DNA from: Streptomyces sp. RKAG293 | GTDB taxonomy: Bacteria; Actinomycetota; Actinomycetes; Streptomycetales; Streptomycetaceae | DNA: 64,000 nt | Direction of reading: 5' to 3' | NCBI RefSeq assembly: GCF_023701745.1 | Contig: NZ_JAJOZB010000001.1 | Location: forward strand, 930,001 to 994,000 | Part shown: positions 50,416-58,552 of the stretch, in pieces | How the letters are laid out: each line of letters starts with the position of its first letter | How positions within the stretch are numbered: the stretch's first letter is position 1 | Notes under the pieces: model-generated | Told to the model about the DNA's origin: nothing | The model's database searches: none | What the model saw: only the letters and a program-made list of their open reading frames with translations | Made by a program: the position numbers and the translations under genes

Positions 50416-50691
50416 TCAGTGGACGCGCCGGTAGCTCGCGCCGTCCCTCGTCCGGGCCAGCAGGCCGCCCTCCACCAGATACCGGCGCAGCGCCGAGCTG
50501 TCTTCGTGCACCGTGTGGAGCGCCTCGTTGACCTCTCGCTCGGTGTACTCCCGGTCCCGCTCGAACAGGGTCTCCGTGAGGTGGACGAGCAGCTGCTCGC
50601 GGCGGACGGTCTTGCGCGGGATCGCTACCAGTCTCCCGTGGGAGAACAGGCCGGCCACCCCTTGTGAACTGCTTGGATCGTTGTCGGACAT
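50416..50691 (-). CDS. DUF2087 domain protein
   Basis: A 91-residue protein. LFSHGRLVAIPRKTVRREQLLVHLTETLFERDREYTEREVNEALHTVHEDSSALRRYLVEGGLLART is the DUF2087 domain, a small winged-helix-like unit often found attached to regulators or ArsR-like proteins and with no proven function alone. Its basic surface fits nucleic acid binding. It is the next gene after the GH16 protein on the same strand (119 bp gap). Confidence 0.9.
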   Translation of the reverse strand: MSDNDPSSSQGVAGLFSHGRLVAIPRKTVRREQLLVHLTETLFERDREYTEREVNEALHTVHEDSSALRRYLVEGGLLARTRDGASYRRVH

Positions 50692-50810
50692 GACCGGAAG
50701 CCTCCCCCACCCGCCGACCGCCCGGCAACGTGTTTTCGGGGGCCGGCGGATCTGCGGATCACGTACTCACCGGGACGCCATTGCCATCTCCGTCGACATC
50801 CCCAGGTCGT

Positions 50811-51584
50811 TCAGGGGCGCGCGGACGCACGGACGCGCAGGTGGTCGACCTCGTACGACATGGCCGTCACGTCCGCCTCCGGCGCCGGGTGGTATCTGCC
50901 GCCGCACACCGAGAGGTTCACGATCACGTAGGCGTGCCAGTTGCGGCCCACGCCCTTCCCGTCGGCGAAGGCCCGGGTGCCGTTGACCCACCAGATAACG
51001 GATCTCGCACGGAACTCGACCTTCAGATCCACCCAGGCGCCGGGATGGATCGACGCGTCGGTGTAGGAGCGGTGGGCGCCCCTGACATGGTTCGACAATT
51101 CCAGCAGATGCGGATTGTCGGGATGGTATTCGAATACGTCGATCTCGTTTCCGCCGTCCCGCCACGTCCAGATCGCCGGCCAGGCCCCGATCGCCTCGGG
51201 CAGCCGGACCCGGGTCTCCAGAATGTCGCCGGTACGGAGGGTGAATTCCTCCGCACTGCCTTCGGTGGTCAGCAGTCCGGTGTTCCAGTTGCCGTCGGAC
51301 CGGCGGGTCGCCCGGAACGATCCGCTGCGGCAGTAGTCGGCATCGGTCACGAGGTGATCGAGTTTGTCGTCCCCCGGATTCACCGGCCCGCCGTCCGGAT
51401 ACGCCCATGAATGCCCGGCGACCCACTGCTCCTGCGAGGTGAAGTCCGCCGTGAACCGGAGGTTCTCCTCCGTGGAGCGCGTGTTCCCCTCCATCGGCGG
51501 CGGTCCGCCGGGTGCGGGAACGGAATGCTTGGGCCCGAGTTTGTTGGTGAGCCATTCCAGGAGCACCGATCCTCGTTGGTTCAC
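50811..51584 (-). CDS. GH16-family glycosidase-like protein without signal peptide
   Basis: A 257-residue protein starting at a GTG with a strong GAGGAGG site. The beta-jelly-roll has the GH16 catalytic motif EIDVFE (E147, D149, E152) in GGNEIDVFEYHPDN, preceded by LPEAIGAWPAIWTW and followed by FRARSVIWWVNGTRAF and YVIVNLSVCGG. GH16 enzymes act on beta-1,3/1,4-glucans, agarose, carrageenan and other galactans. The first 45 residues are neither a signal peptide nor clearly folded, so the protein seems to stay inside or leave by another route. This is the second GH16 domain in the window; the first is fused to an acyltransferase. Confidence 0.85.
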   Translation of the reverse strand: MNQRGSVLLEWLTNKLGPKHSVPAPGGPPPMEGNTRSTEENLRFTADFTSQEQWVAGHSWAYPDGGPVNPGDDKLDHLVTDADYCRSGSFRATRRSDGNWNTGLLTTEGSAEEFTLRTGDILETRVRLPEAIGAWPAIWTWRDGGNEIDVFEYHPDNPHLLELSNHVRGAHRSYTDASIHPGAWVDLKVEFRARSVIWWVNGTRAFADGKGVGRNWHAYVIVNLSVCGGRYHPAPEADVTAMSYEVDHLRVRASARP

Positions 51585-51722
51585 GTTGCCCCTCCTCTCG
51601 AAATCGAAACGCGAACTCGAAACTCGAAAACGGAGGCCGTCATCAGGCCCCGGTTGATGCATACGGTGACAGAACAGGGCGGACGGGAAAGAGGATCGGG
51701 CTTTCAACTCGGCTTCATGCTA

Positions 51723-51737
51723 GGGGAATCATTCCCC
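51723..51737. promoter_or_regulatory. 15-bp inverted repeat in a 331-bp divergent intergenic region
   Basis: GGGGAAT, one base, ATTCCCC lies between the GH16 gene and the divergent alpha/beta hydrolase gene. It could be an operator for either. The same region (51600-51630) contains a CGAAAACTCGAA-type AT-rich repeat (AACTCGAAA, twice) just upstream of the GH16 gene. Nothing else is seen in 51585-51915. Confidence 0.45.
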
Positions 51738-51915
51738 GGCGCGCCCGGAACGACGCGCGGCACCACCCGTACGATACGACCTGCGTCGGCGCTGAATACG
51801 AACAGCGCTCGAAGGGCGCGACCTCTCAGGGGGTTCACGTCGCCTGGTCCTCACGGGCCACCGGGCGCACCATGACAGAGGCCGAGTCCGCCGAACGGAA
51901 AGAGATGCCCGCGTC

Positions 51916-52833
51916 ATGACGCAGAATCCAGTCCCCGCCGTCGAGTCGGAAACGTTCGAGGAGTTCACCGTCCCCGTCGAGGGAGGGGAGCTCGCCGTAC
52001 TGCGCTGGCCGGCGGTCGTGCCGGACGCGCCGGTGGTGCTGGCGCTGCACGGGATCACCGGCAACGCCCTGTCCTGGGCGCGGGTGGCCCATCATCTGGC
52101 GGGCCGCGTCACCCTGCTCGCCCCCGATCTGCGCGGGCGGGCGGGCAGCGCCGCGGTGCCGGGACCGTACGGGATCGCCCGCCACGCCGATGACGCGGCG
52201 GCTCTGATGGCGGCGGTCGGTGCGCGGCGCGTGGTGCTGGCCGGACACTCCATGGGCGCCTTCGTGGCGGCCGTGGCCGCGGTACGCCACCCGGACCGGT
52301 TCCCCTCCCTGCTGCTGGTGGACGGCGCGGTCGGCTTCCCGGCACCGCTGGAGCTGGAACCCGACGAGCTGATCGCGGCTGTCATCGGACCGGCCATGAG
52401 CCGGCTGTCGATGGCCTTCCCGGACCGCGCCACCTACCGGTCCTTCTGGCAGGCGCATCCGGCGTTCGGCTCCCCCTGGGAGCCCTGGGTGGACGCCTAT
52501 CTCCAGCGCGACCTGGTCGGGCAGGAGCCGGAACTGCGGTCCTCCTGCCGGATCGAGGCGGTGCGCACCGACGGTGTCGACCTGTTCTCCGAGGACGTCC
52601 TGGCCGCCGTCCACCATCTGCCCGGCCGTGCCCGGCTGTTGTGGGCGGAGCGCGGTCTGATGGACGAGCCGCAGGGGCTGTACGACGAGGAGCGGCTGGC
52701 CGCGGCCGGCCTGGACCACCCGAACGTCACCCCGCTGAAGCTGGCGGCCACCAACCACTACACCATCCTCATCGGCGACGAAGGCGCCCGGGCGGTGGCC
52801 CAGCACCTGGTGGAACTGGCGGGTTCGTCCTGA
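51916..52833 (+). CDS. alpha/beta hydrolase
   Basis: A 305-residue cytoplasmic alpha/beta hydrolase. VLALHGITGNALSWARVAHHLAG is the oxyanion region, VLAGHSMGAFVAAVAAV the nucleophile elbow, LLVDGAVGFP an early strand, and AATNHYTILIGDEGA the catalytic His. The lid region (PDRATYRSFWQAHPAF) resembles epoxide hydrolase/haloperoxidase-type enzymes and C-C hydrolases. Substrate unknown. It is divergent from the GH16 gene and convergent with merB. Confidence 0.9.
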   Translation: MTQNPVPAVESETFEEFTVPVEGGELAVLRWPAVVPDAPVVLALHGITGNALSWARVAHHLAGRVTLLAPDLRGRAGSAAVPGPYGIARHADDAAALMAAVGARRVVLAGHSMGAFVAAVAAVRHPDRFPSLLLVDGAVGFPAPLELEPDELIAAVIGPAMSRLSMAFPDRATYRSFWQAHPAFGSPWEPWVDAYLQRDLVGQEPELRSSCRIEAVRTDGVDLFSEDVLAAVHHLPGRARLLWAERGLMDEPQGLYDEERLAAAGLDHPNVTPLKLAATNHYTILIGDEGARAVAQHLVELAGSS

Positions 52834-52888
52834 CCGCACCCCTCGTCCACGGGTGAGGATCGTGCGGGCGGACCGCAGGCCGGGCGGT

Positions 52889-53509
52889 TCAGAACAGGCC
52901 GGCCAGCCGCTTGCCGACCGCCCACGCCTCCTCGACCGTGCAGGCCGCCAGGTCGGGGTCGCGTGCGGTGGCCTCCTTCGCGAGCGCCGGCGACGCGTAG
53001 AAGTTGACGCGGTCGCAGAAGACCTCGCGGATGTCCCCTCCGGTGGCGGGCGCGAGCGTCACGGCGGCCTCCGCGGGGACGACGTCGCGCACCCCGTCAG
53101 GCGTGACCGTCAGGGTGACGGCACCGCCGCCGGCCTGACAGCGGGAGGCGACGGCGCTCCGCTCCTCCTTGAGGACCAGCGGGAACATCAGCACGTCCAT
53201 GGCACACCAGCCGTGCACGAGGCGCCCCTGGAGTTCCATGGTGTGCGGCCGGCCCGCGTCGAGGGAGACGCCGGCGCCGACGATGAGGCCGCGGTCGTCG
53301 GTCTCGAGAGCGAAGTTCATCTCGCGAAAGCGCTCGATCACCCGCTCGGAGGGCCAGCCGAGCAGTTCCCCGGCCGTCTCCGGGCCGAGCGGCCCGTATC
53401 GCAGCAGGCCGTTCACCACCACCGCTCCGGCGGTGGTGGTCTCCACCCCCTGGGCCGAGGTCCACTTGGCGACCAGTTGATCGGAGAGGTCCTGCGCCCG
53501 CGCGTCCAT
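52889..53509 (-). CDS. merB: organomercurial lyase
   Basis: A 206-residue MerB protein. The active site is present: the first Cys and Asp in VHGWCAMDVLMFPLVL (C-x-x-D) and the second Cys in REVFCDRVNFYAS, within the usual frame of an N-terminal helical domain (LLRYGPLGPETAGELLGWPSERVIERF) and a C-terminal beta core. The enzyme cleaves carbon-mercury bonds in compounds such as methylmercury by protonolysis, releasing Hg(II). The ATG at 53509 has an AGGAG site; a GTG at 53578 would add 23 residues. No merA, merR or merT lies in the window. A cysteine-rich mini-ORF is encoded divergently just upstream. Confidence 0.93.
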   Translation of the reverse strand: MDARAQDLSDQLVAKWTSAQGVETTTAGAVVVNGLLRYGPLGPETAGELLGWPSERVIERFREMNFALETDDRGLIVGAGVSLDAGRPHTMELQGRLVHGWCAMDVLMFPLVLKEERSAVASRCQAGGGAVTLTVTPDGVRDVVPAEAAVTLAPATGGDIREVFCDRVNFYASPALAKEATARDPDLAACTVEEAWAVGKRLAGLF

Positions 53510-53691
53510 ACCGGTCTCCTGGGTCTCCGAGTGGGTACGCGGCCAGGTCGGCGTCCGCTGGGACTCCTCCCCGGTCACGGCTCCAGGATCACGCCGCCTC
53601 CGTCATCCGGCACGCCGACGCGCACCGGACCGACGACGGGCGGAACGTGGCCGCCGGTGGTATCCAGTCCACTGTGGAAGAACAACGTGAT

Positions 53692-53850
53692 GTGAACGGC
53701 CCGGTCCAGATGTCCCGGCAGCCGCGGCTGCTGTCGACCTACTGCGGCAACTGCTCGTGCTGCGGAGATGGTGCCTGCGTCAGAGGTCCGGACAACGGCT
53801 GCCCGGTGAATCTGGAGAGCGTGACGTCCTGCCCCTGTCTGACGGAGTGA
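53692..53850 (+). CDS. cysteine-rich small protein, possible metal-binding peptide
   Basis: A frame of about 52 codons (start uncertain: GTG 53692, GTG 53647 or ATG 53710) encodes a peptide with eight cysteines in its last 35 residues: YCGNCSCCGDGACV, NGCPVN, then SCPCLTE. The CxxCxCC and CPC clusters are those of metal-binding peptides. It is divergent from merB, so a role in holding Hg(II) or delivering it is a reasonable guess. It may equally be a secretion-independent zinc protein. I do not recognise a named family. Confidence 0.55.
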   Translation: MNGPVQMSRQPRLLSTYCGNCSCCGDGACVRGPDNGCPVNLESVTSCPCLTE

Positions 53851-53886
53851 CCCGTACGGCCCAGCGGCCGGATCCGGTCCTGCTGC

Positions 53887-54426
53887 TCAGCCGCGCAGCG
53901 GGAACGTCTCCGCGTCATGCCAGTGGGCGCCGTCCCAGACCACGAGCTGCACCGCGGCGACGCGGGTCGTGAAGGGAAGCCCGGCCGTCAGAGCGCTCTC
54001 GATCGTGTCGAACACGCCCGGATCCGGGCTGTAGGCGACGGTCAGATGGGGTGCCGCGTCGGAGTACCGGCCGCCGTACGGCTGTGCCTCCGGCCAGCGG
54101 TCGACGACGCCACGGGTGAGCGTCCGGAGGGGGCCGTCCGGTTCGGGGACGAGATGGAGCATCGCGGGAAAGCGTCCGCAGTGGCGGAAGCTCAGCTCGA
54201 ACGGGGCGTGAGCGCCCAGCGACTCCCGCAGGGCCTCGATGGCGGGAGCATCGATCCGCGCGTGGTCCAGGAACGGGTAGAGCACCGACACATGCGCCGG
54301 GACCCCGGTCGCCGCGGCGGGGTCGAACCGCCGTCGCCACTCCCCCACCAGGGATTCCGCCTCCGGCACCTTGATGACCAACGCCGTTCGGCCCGCCGGA
54401 TGCCGCGCACTGCCCTCTGACGCCAT
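53887..54426 (-). CDS. 2'-5' RNA ligase / 2H phosphoesterase family protein
   Basis: A 179-residue protein with the two His motifs of the 2H superfamily: HVSVLYPF near residue 45 and HLTVAYS near residue 127. ALVIKVPEAESLVGEWRRRFDP is the typical first strand. Members cut 2',5' or cyclic phosphodiesters in RNA or nucleotides; bacterial versions often have no known physiological role. It is convergent with the cysteine-rich ORF and divergent from the chitinase. Confidence 0.88.
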   Translation of the reverse strand: MASEGSARHPAGRTALVIKVPEAESLVGEWRRRFDPAAATGVPAHVSVLYPFLDHARIDAPAIEALRESLGAHAPFELSFRHCGRFPAMLHLVPEPDGPLRTLTRGVVDRWPEAQPYGGRYSDAAPHLTVAYSPDPGVFDTIESALTAGLPFTTRVAAVQLVVWDGAHWHDAETFPLRG

Positions 54427-54581
54427 GCTCCGGTCCCGTCGATCGTCCTGCCGTCACTGCCACCGTCACGGCGGTCACGGCCGTCACTGCCCAGGAGGCT
54501 ATCGCAGCCGCCGCCAACGGTTCCCCGGCGGCGGCTCGTTGGGGGCGGCTCGTTGGCGAACGGCTCGGACCTCGCGCACTA

Positions 54582-54611
54582 TTGGTCCAGACCTTGACAG
54601 GTCCAGACCAA
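54582..54611 (+). promoter_or_regulatory. chitinase promoter: two GGTCCAGACC repeats flanking TTGACA
   Basis: GGTCCAGACC at 54584-54593 and 54600-54609, with TTGACA (54594-54599) exactly between them. This pair of direct repeats around the -35 box is the known control element of Streptomyces chitinase promoters, and each copy is close to the DasR binding consensus. Glucose repression and induction by chitin oligomers are expected. Confidence 0.9.
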
Positions 54612-54663
54612 TCGGGTTGAGTGCAGGGCTATCCCCACTCGATCCCCCACTAGGAGTGGCCCC

Positions 54664-55746
54664 GTGTCAAGAAAACGGATCATGGCGTTCCTCACCGCTC
54701 TGATCGTCGCGGTCGGACTGGCGGTCCTCGTACCGCTGGCCTCCACCGCTTCCGCCGCGCAGTGTACGACCGCGTGGAACGCCTCCACGGTGTACACCGG
54801 CGGCCTGTCCGCGTCCTACAACGGTCACAACTGGTCCGCGAAGTGGTGGACCCAGAACGAGACCCCCGGCAACGCCGCGGTCTGGGCCGATCAGGGTGCC
54901 TGCGGCAGTACGGGTGGCTCCGGCGGCACCACCGGCGGCACCGGATCGTGCGACTACCCCGCGTGGGTCGCGGGCCGGGCCTACGTCACCGGTGACGTCG
55001 TCAAGTACACCGACGGCAACGCGTACCGGGCCGAGCACGACAATCCCGGCTACGACCCGGTCATCAGCACCTGGTACTGGGAGCCGTACACCTGCGGCGG
55101 ATCGCCGACCACACCGCCCGGCCAGAGTGGCTTCCCGGTCAGCGAGTCCCAGTTCAACCAGATGTTCCCGAGCCGCAACTCGTTCTACTCCTACAGCGGC
55201 CTGACCGCGGCCCTCAGCGCCTACCCCGGCTTCGCCAACACCGGGAGCGACACCGTCAAGCGGCAGGAAGCCGCCGCGTTCCTGGCCAACGTCAACCACG
55301 AGACCGGCGGACTCGTCTACATCGTCGAGCAGAACACCGCCAACTACCCCCACTACTGCGACGCGAGCCAGTCCTACGGCTGCCCCGCCGGCCAGGCCGC
55401 GTACTACGGGCGCGGTCCGATCCAGCTGAGCTGGAACTTCAACTACAAGGCCGCGGGCGATGCACTCGGCATCGATCTGCTCCACAACCCCAACCTCGTC
55501 CAGAACGACTCGTCCGTCGCCTGGAAGACCGGCCTGTGGTACTGGAACACCCAGAGCGGTCCCGGCACCATGACCCCGCACAACGCCATGGTCAACGGTG
55601 CCGGCTTCGGCGAGACCATCCGCAGCATCAACGGAAGCATCGAATGCAACGGCGGCAACCCCGCCCAGGTGCAGAGCCGGATCGACGCCTACCAGCGCTT
55701 CGTCCAGATCCTCGGTGTCCCGGCCGGCAACAACCTGGGCTGCTGA
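54664..55746 (+). CDS. secreted GH19 chitinase with two N-terminal chitin-binding modules
   Basis: A 360-residue exported enzyme. Signal peptide 1-32; CBM5/12-type module 34-80 (QCTTAWNASTVYTGG, YNGHNWSAKWWTQ); Gly/Thr linker; a second CBM-like module 96-144 (WVAGRAYVTGDVVKYTDGNAYRAEH); GH19 catalytic domain about 157-360. Catalytic Glu residues are E213 and E222 in NVNHETGGLVYIVEQN, with YYGRGPIQLSWNFNY as the substrate-binding signature. The enzyme cleaves beta-1,4 GlcNAc linkages with inversion. The GTG start has AGGAG eight bases away. It resembles ChiC of S. griseus, apart from the second binding module. Confidence 0.95.
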   Translation: MSRKRIMAFLTALIVAVGLAVLVPLASTASAAQCTTAWNASTVYTGGLSASYNGHNWSAKWWTQNETPGNAAVWADQGACGSTGGSGGTTGGTGSCDYPAWVAGRAYVTGDVVKYTDGNAYRAEHDNPGYDPVISTWYWEPYTCGGSPTTPPGQSGFPVSESQFNQMFPSRNSFYSYSGLTAALSAYPGFANTGSDTVKRQEAAAFLANVNHETGGLVYIVEQNTANYPHYCDASQSYGCPAGQAAYYGRGPIQLSWNFNYKAAGDALGIDLLHNPNLVQNDSSVAWKTGLWYWNTQSGPGTMTPHNAMVNGAGFGETIRSINGSIECNGGNPAQVQSRIDAYQRFVQILGVPAGNNLGC

Positions 55747-55775
55747 GTCCCGCTTCTCCGGACGTCCGGACGGAA

Positions 55776-55818
55776 CGGCTCACGGACACGGCGATCCGAC
55801 CGCCGTGTCCGTGAGCCG
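55776..55818. terminator. hairpin terminator, 18-bp stem
   Basis: A perfect 18-bp inverted repeat (55776-55793 with 55801-55818, 7-nt loop) 29 bases after the chitinase stop. It is followed by runs of CAGTTGTCAGT- and GGGCTCC-type short repeats (55822-55890) before the convergent gene ends. Confidence 0.88.
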
Positions 55819-55892
55819 TTCGTCAGTCGTCAGTTGTCAGTCATCAGTTGTCGGTGTCAGTTGTTCGGGCTCCGGGCTCCGGGCTCCGGTTG

Positions 55893-58400
55893 TCAGCAGG
55901 TGGGCAGGGAGTCGTCCCAGGCCGGCCCCTTGATGTAGATGTTGCTGATCCAGCCCTGCTGGTCCGCCAGCCGGCTCCAGCCGTCGTTGGTGTAGCCGTC
56001 GGCGGTGACGCTCTCGCTGTGCTTCTGGCACACCACGGTCACCTGGGTCGGCCCCGCCAGCGTGGTGACCACCCCCGACGCGGAGGTGGCGTCCTGGTGG
56101 ACGCGCACGTTGGTGCCCCAGGTCGTACGGGTGTTGCCGTGGGTCTCGCCGCCCGGACTGCCAGGATCACCGTCGCAGGCCGGCACGCCGTCGAGCCAGG
56201 CGGCGCCCTTGACATAGATGTTGGAGATCCACGCCTGTCGGTCGGCGAGGTGGCTCCAGCCGTCGTTGGTGATGCCCTCGGCCGTCACCGACTGGCCGTG
56301 CACCTGGCAGTCGATCGTCACCGCGGTCGGGCCGGGGAGCAGGTCCGCCCGCTCACTGGTGGCCGTCGGAGCGGTGTGCAGGTAGACGTTGGTGCCCCAC
56401 GTCATGTGATCGCCGCCCACCGCCCCGCCGCTGCCGCCTCCACAGGTGGGGACGTCGACCAGCCAGGCGGCGCCCTTGACGAAGATGTTCGACGCCCAGC
56501 CGTTGTAGTTGGGCAGGAAGCTCCACGCGTCGTTGGTGATGCCCGACGCCGTCACCGACTCGGCGTGCTTCTGGCAGGAGATGTCGATGTCCGTCGGGCC
56601 GGCCAGGGTGGTCACCAGCCGGCCGGCGGCCGAGGGGATCGCCCGGATGTTGACATTGGTGCCCCAGGTGGAGTGGGCACCAGCTCCCGGCGGCGAACCG
56701 TCACAGGCCGGGATGTTGGGGAGCCACGCCGGTCCGCGGACATAGATGTTGGAGACCCAGCTGCCACCGATGTCCGGCAGATGCGACCAGACGTCATTGG
56801 TGTAGCCCTCGGCCGTGACCGACTGGGCGTGCTTCTGGCAGTCGATACGGATCGCCGTCGGACCGCTGAGCGTCGTGTACACCGGCCCCGACGTCGACGG
56901 TGTGGTGTGCGTGCGGACGTCCGTGCCCCAGGTGGAGTTGGGACCGCCGACGCCCCCGCCGCCCCCGCTGCCGGAGCCCGACGGGCGGACCGCGCCCATG
57001 TAGTCGTGGTGGTTGGACATGGGTGACACCCGGATCTTCTCGTTGGACTGCGGGGCCTCGGCGATCAGCCCGGTGCCCAGATAGACCGCGGTGTGATGGA
57101 TGCTCGCGGAGGTGCCGAAGTAGACGATGTCCCCGGCCCGCAGCACGCTCTCACCCATCGGCGGACCGAACCGCACCGACCACGGCGCCCGGTAGGCCGA
57201 GTCCGCCGTGCGGTCACCGATGATGTCGTACCCGGCGGCCTTGTAGTAGGCGAAGCGGACGTAGCCGGAGCAGTCGAAGCCCTTGCGGAACGGGTCGTTG
57301 GCACTGCGCACGGGGTCGGACCGGTCGACCGAGCCGAACGTCGCCTGCGGTGGCGAGACGCTGTGTCCGCCGCCCCAGGTGTACCAGGTGTCCTGCGCGA
57401 TGACGGAGCAGGCCGCCGCGATGGCGGCGGCGCCCATCGGGTCGGTGTCGGTGTGCGGTGCGCACGGGGTGTTGGGGTTGGGATCCGATCCGCCCGATGC
57501 GGCGAAGCTGACCGCGGTGGACACCGCCTTGGCCGCCATGCGGTTCGCCGTCGCGCCGTGGTCACCGGCGCCGTACTGGGTGTGTGCGGGAAGGCTGTAC
57601 GCGAACTGCTGCACCAGGTCGTCCGTACTGGGCGGCCCGGGACGGTTGCAGACGTGGTCGTCGGTGCGGCACACGTCGAAGTACCGGCCGTCGCCGATGA
57701 ATCCGGCGAAGGCTCCGGGAACGTTCAGCCGCCCCAGCAGGCCGCCGTCGGCGACGGCGGACGTGCCCGTGCTGAAGTCCGGGTTGATGGTGAGCATCGC
57801 ACCGGCCTGCGCCATGCCGATCTGGCCGTTGTTGCGGCTCGGGTCGGCGACGGTGAGCACGGCGCCGATGGTGTCCGCGTGGGACTGCACGACGGGCAGC
57901 TGCAGTGCCGACTTCACGACGTGCGCGCCCATCGAGTAGCCCAGCAGGATCAGATGGGGATGGTTGGCGCACCCCGCGTAGAAGTTGACCTCGCCGGCCA
58001 GCCGGTCACGGCCGATGCCCAGACCCGTCCAGTAGTCCGGCAGGCCGCCGGGCAACGGGCGGGAGATCAGTGACGCCGGGTACTTGAGGTTGCGGACCTT
58101 GATCGCCTGGTCCTGGACGCCCTTGTCGTGCAGGGACTGCACGATCCCTGCGATGAACCAGCTGTTGACGCCGCTGGAACCCCATTCCATCCCGGCGCCC
58201 TGGTGTGTGGTGTCCTCCTCGGTGCCGTACGCCGAGATCACCACCCAACTGGGCCCGCAGACCGGGTCCCCCGGATCAGGATTCGGATAGTCGGCGCGGG
58301 CGTCCGGGGCCGCGCCGAGCGTCGTGGCCGCCACCATCGCCAGCAGGACGGAGAGGAGCAGAAGCCACCGTGGCAGCCTCGACCTGGTAGTCACATTCAC
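55893..58400 (-). CDS. secreted cutinase-like hydrolase fused to NlpC/P60 peptidase and four SH3-like repeats
   Basis: An 835-residue exported protein. Signal peptide 1-37; cutinase-type alpha/beta hydrolase about 45-300 with nucleophile S156 in LLGYSMGAHV, acid D in CRTDDHVC (247-251) and H273 in LPAHTQYG; NlpC/P60 peptidase about 315-475 with C377 in GFDCSGYVRFAYY and H435/H436 in ASIHHTAVYLG; then four SH3-like repeats of about 85 residues (490-575, 580-665, 668-755, 758-835), each with TWGT(N/D)V, a central C(Q)KHxxSVTAxGxTND.WS and SNI(Y/F)VKGxAW. It may cleave lipid or wall esters and peptidoglycan peptides in one molecule. GTG start with GAAAGGG upstream; GTG at 58394 is an alternative. 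Confidence 0.9.
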   Translation of the reverse strand: MNVTTRSRLPRWLLLLSVLLAMVAATTLGAAPDARADYPNPDPGDPVCGPSWVVISAYGTEEDTTHQGAGMEWGSSGVNSWFIAGIVQSLHDKGVQDQAIKVRNLKYPASLISRPLPGGLPDYWTGLGIGRDRLAGEVNFYAGCANHPHLILLGYSMGAHVVKSALQLPVVQSHADTIGAVLTVADPSRNNGQIGMAQAGAMLTINPDFSTGTSAVADGGLLGRLNVPGAFAGFIGDGRYFDVCRTDDHVCNRPGPPSTDDLVQQFAYSLPAHTQYGAGDHGATANRMAAKAVSTAVSFAASGGSDPNPNTPCAPHTDTDPMGAAAIAAACSVIAQDTWYTWGGGHSVSPPQATFGSVDRSDPVRSANDPFRKGFDCSGYVRFAYYKAAGYDIIGDRTADSAYRAPWSVRFGPPMGESVLRAGDIVYFGTSASIHHTAVYLGTGLIAEAPQSNEKIRVSPMSNHHDYMGAVRPSGSGSGGGGGVGGPNSTWGTDVRTHTTPSTSGPVYTTLSGPTAIRIDCQKHAQSVTAEGYTNDVWSHLPDIGGSWVSNIYVRGPAWLPNIPACDGSPPGAGAHSTWGTNVNIRAIPSAAGRLVTTLAGPTDIDISCQKHAESVTASGITNDAWSFLPNYNGWASNIFVKGAAWLVDVPTCGGGSGGAVGGDHMTWGTNVYLHTAPTATSERADLLPGPTAVTIDCQVHGQSVTAEGITNDGWSHLADRQAWISNIYVKGAAWLDGVPACDGDPGSPGGETHGNTRTTWGTNVRVHQDATSASGVVTTLAGPTQVTVVCQKHSESVTADGYTNDGWSRLADQQGWISNIYIKGPAWDDSLPTC

Positions 58401-58552
58401 TGTACGAGAGCCCTTTCATGCACTGCCGTTTCCTGCGCTGCCGCGGCATCGGCCGAAGGGGACACGGAGAGCGTCACCGCGGAGGCCGTTGTCGGTGCAC
58501 CATCAAGGTGCAGGTGCGGGGACAGCATGCGGCGGGGCGGCCGGACGGGCAA

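Noticed and set aside
58496..58520. Short hairpin GCACC-ATCAA-GGTGC between the ArsR and cutinase genes
   Set aside because: Five-base stem, expected by chance in this composition.
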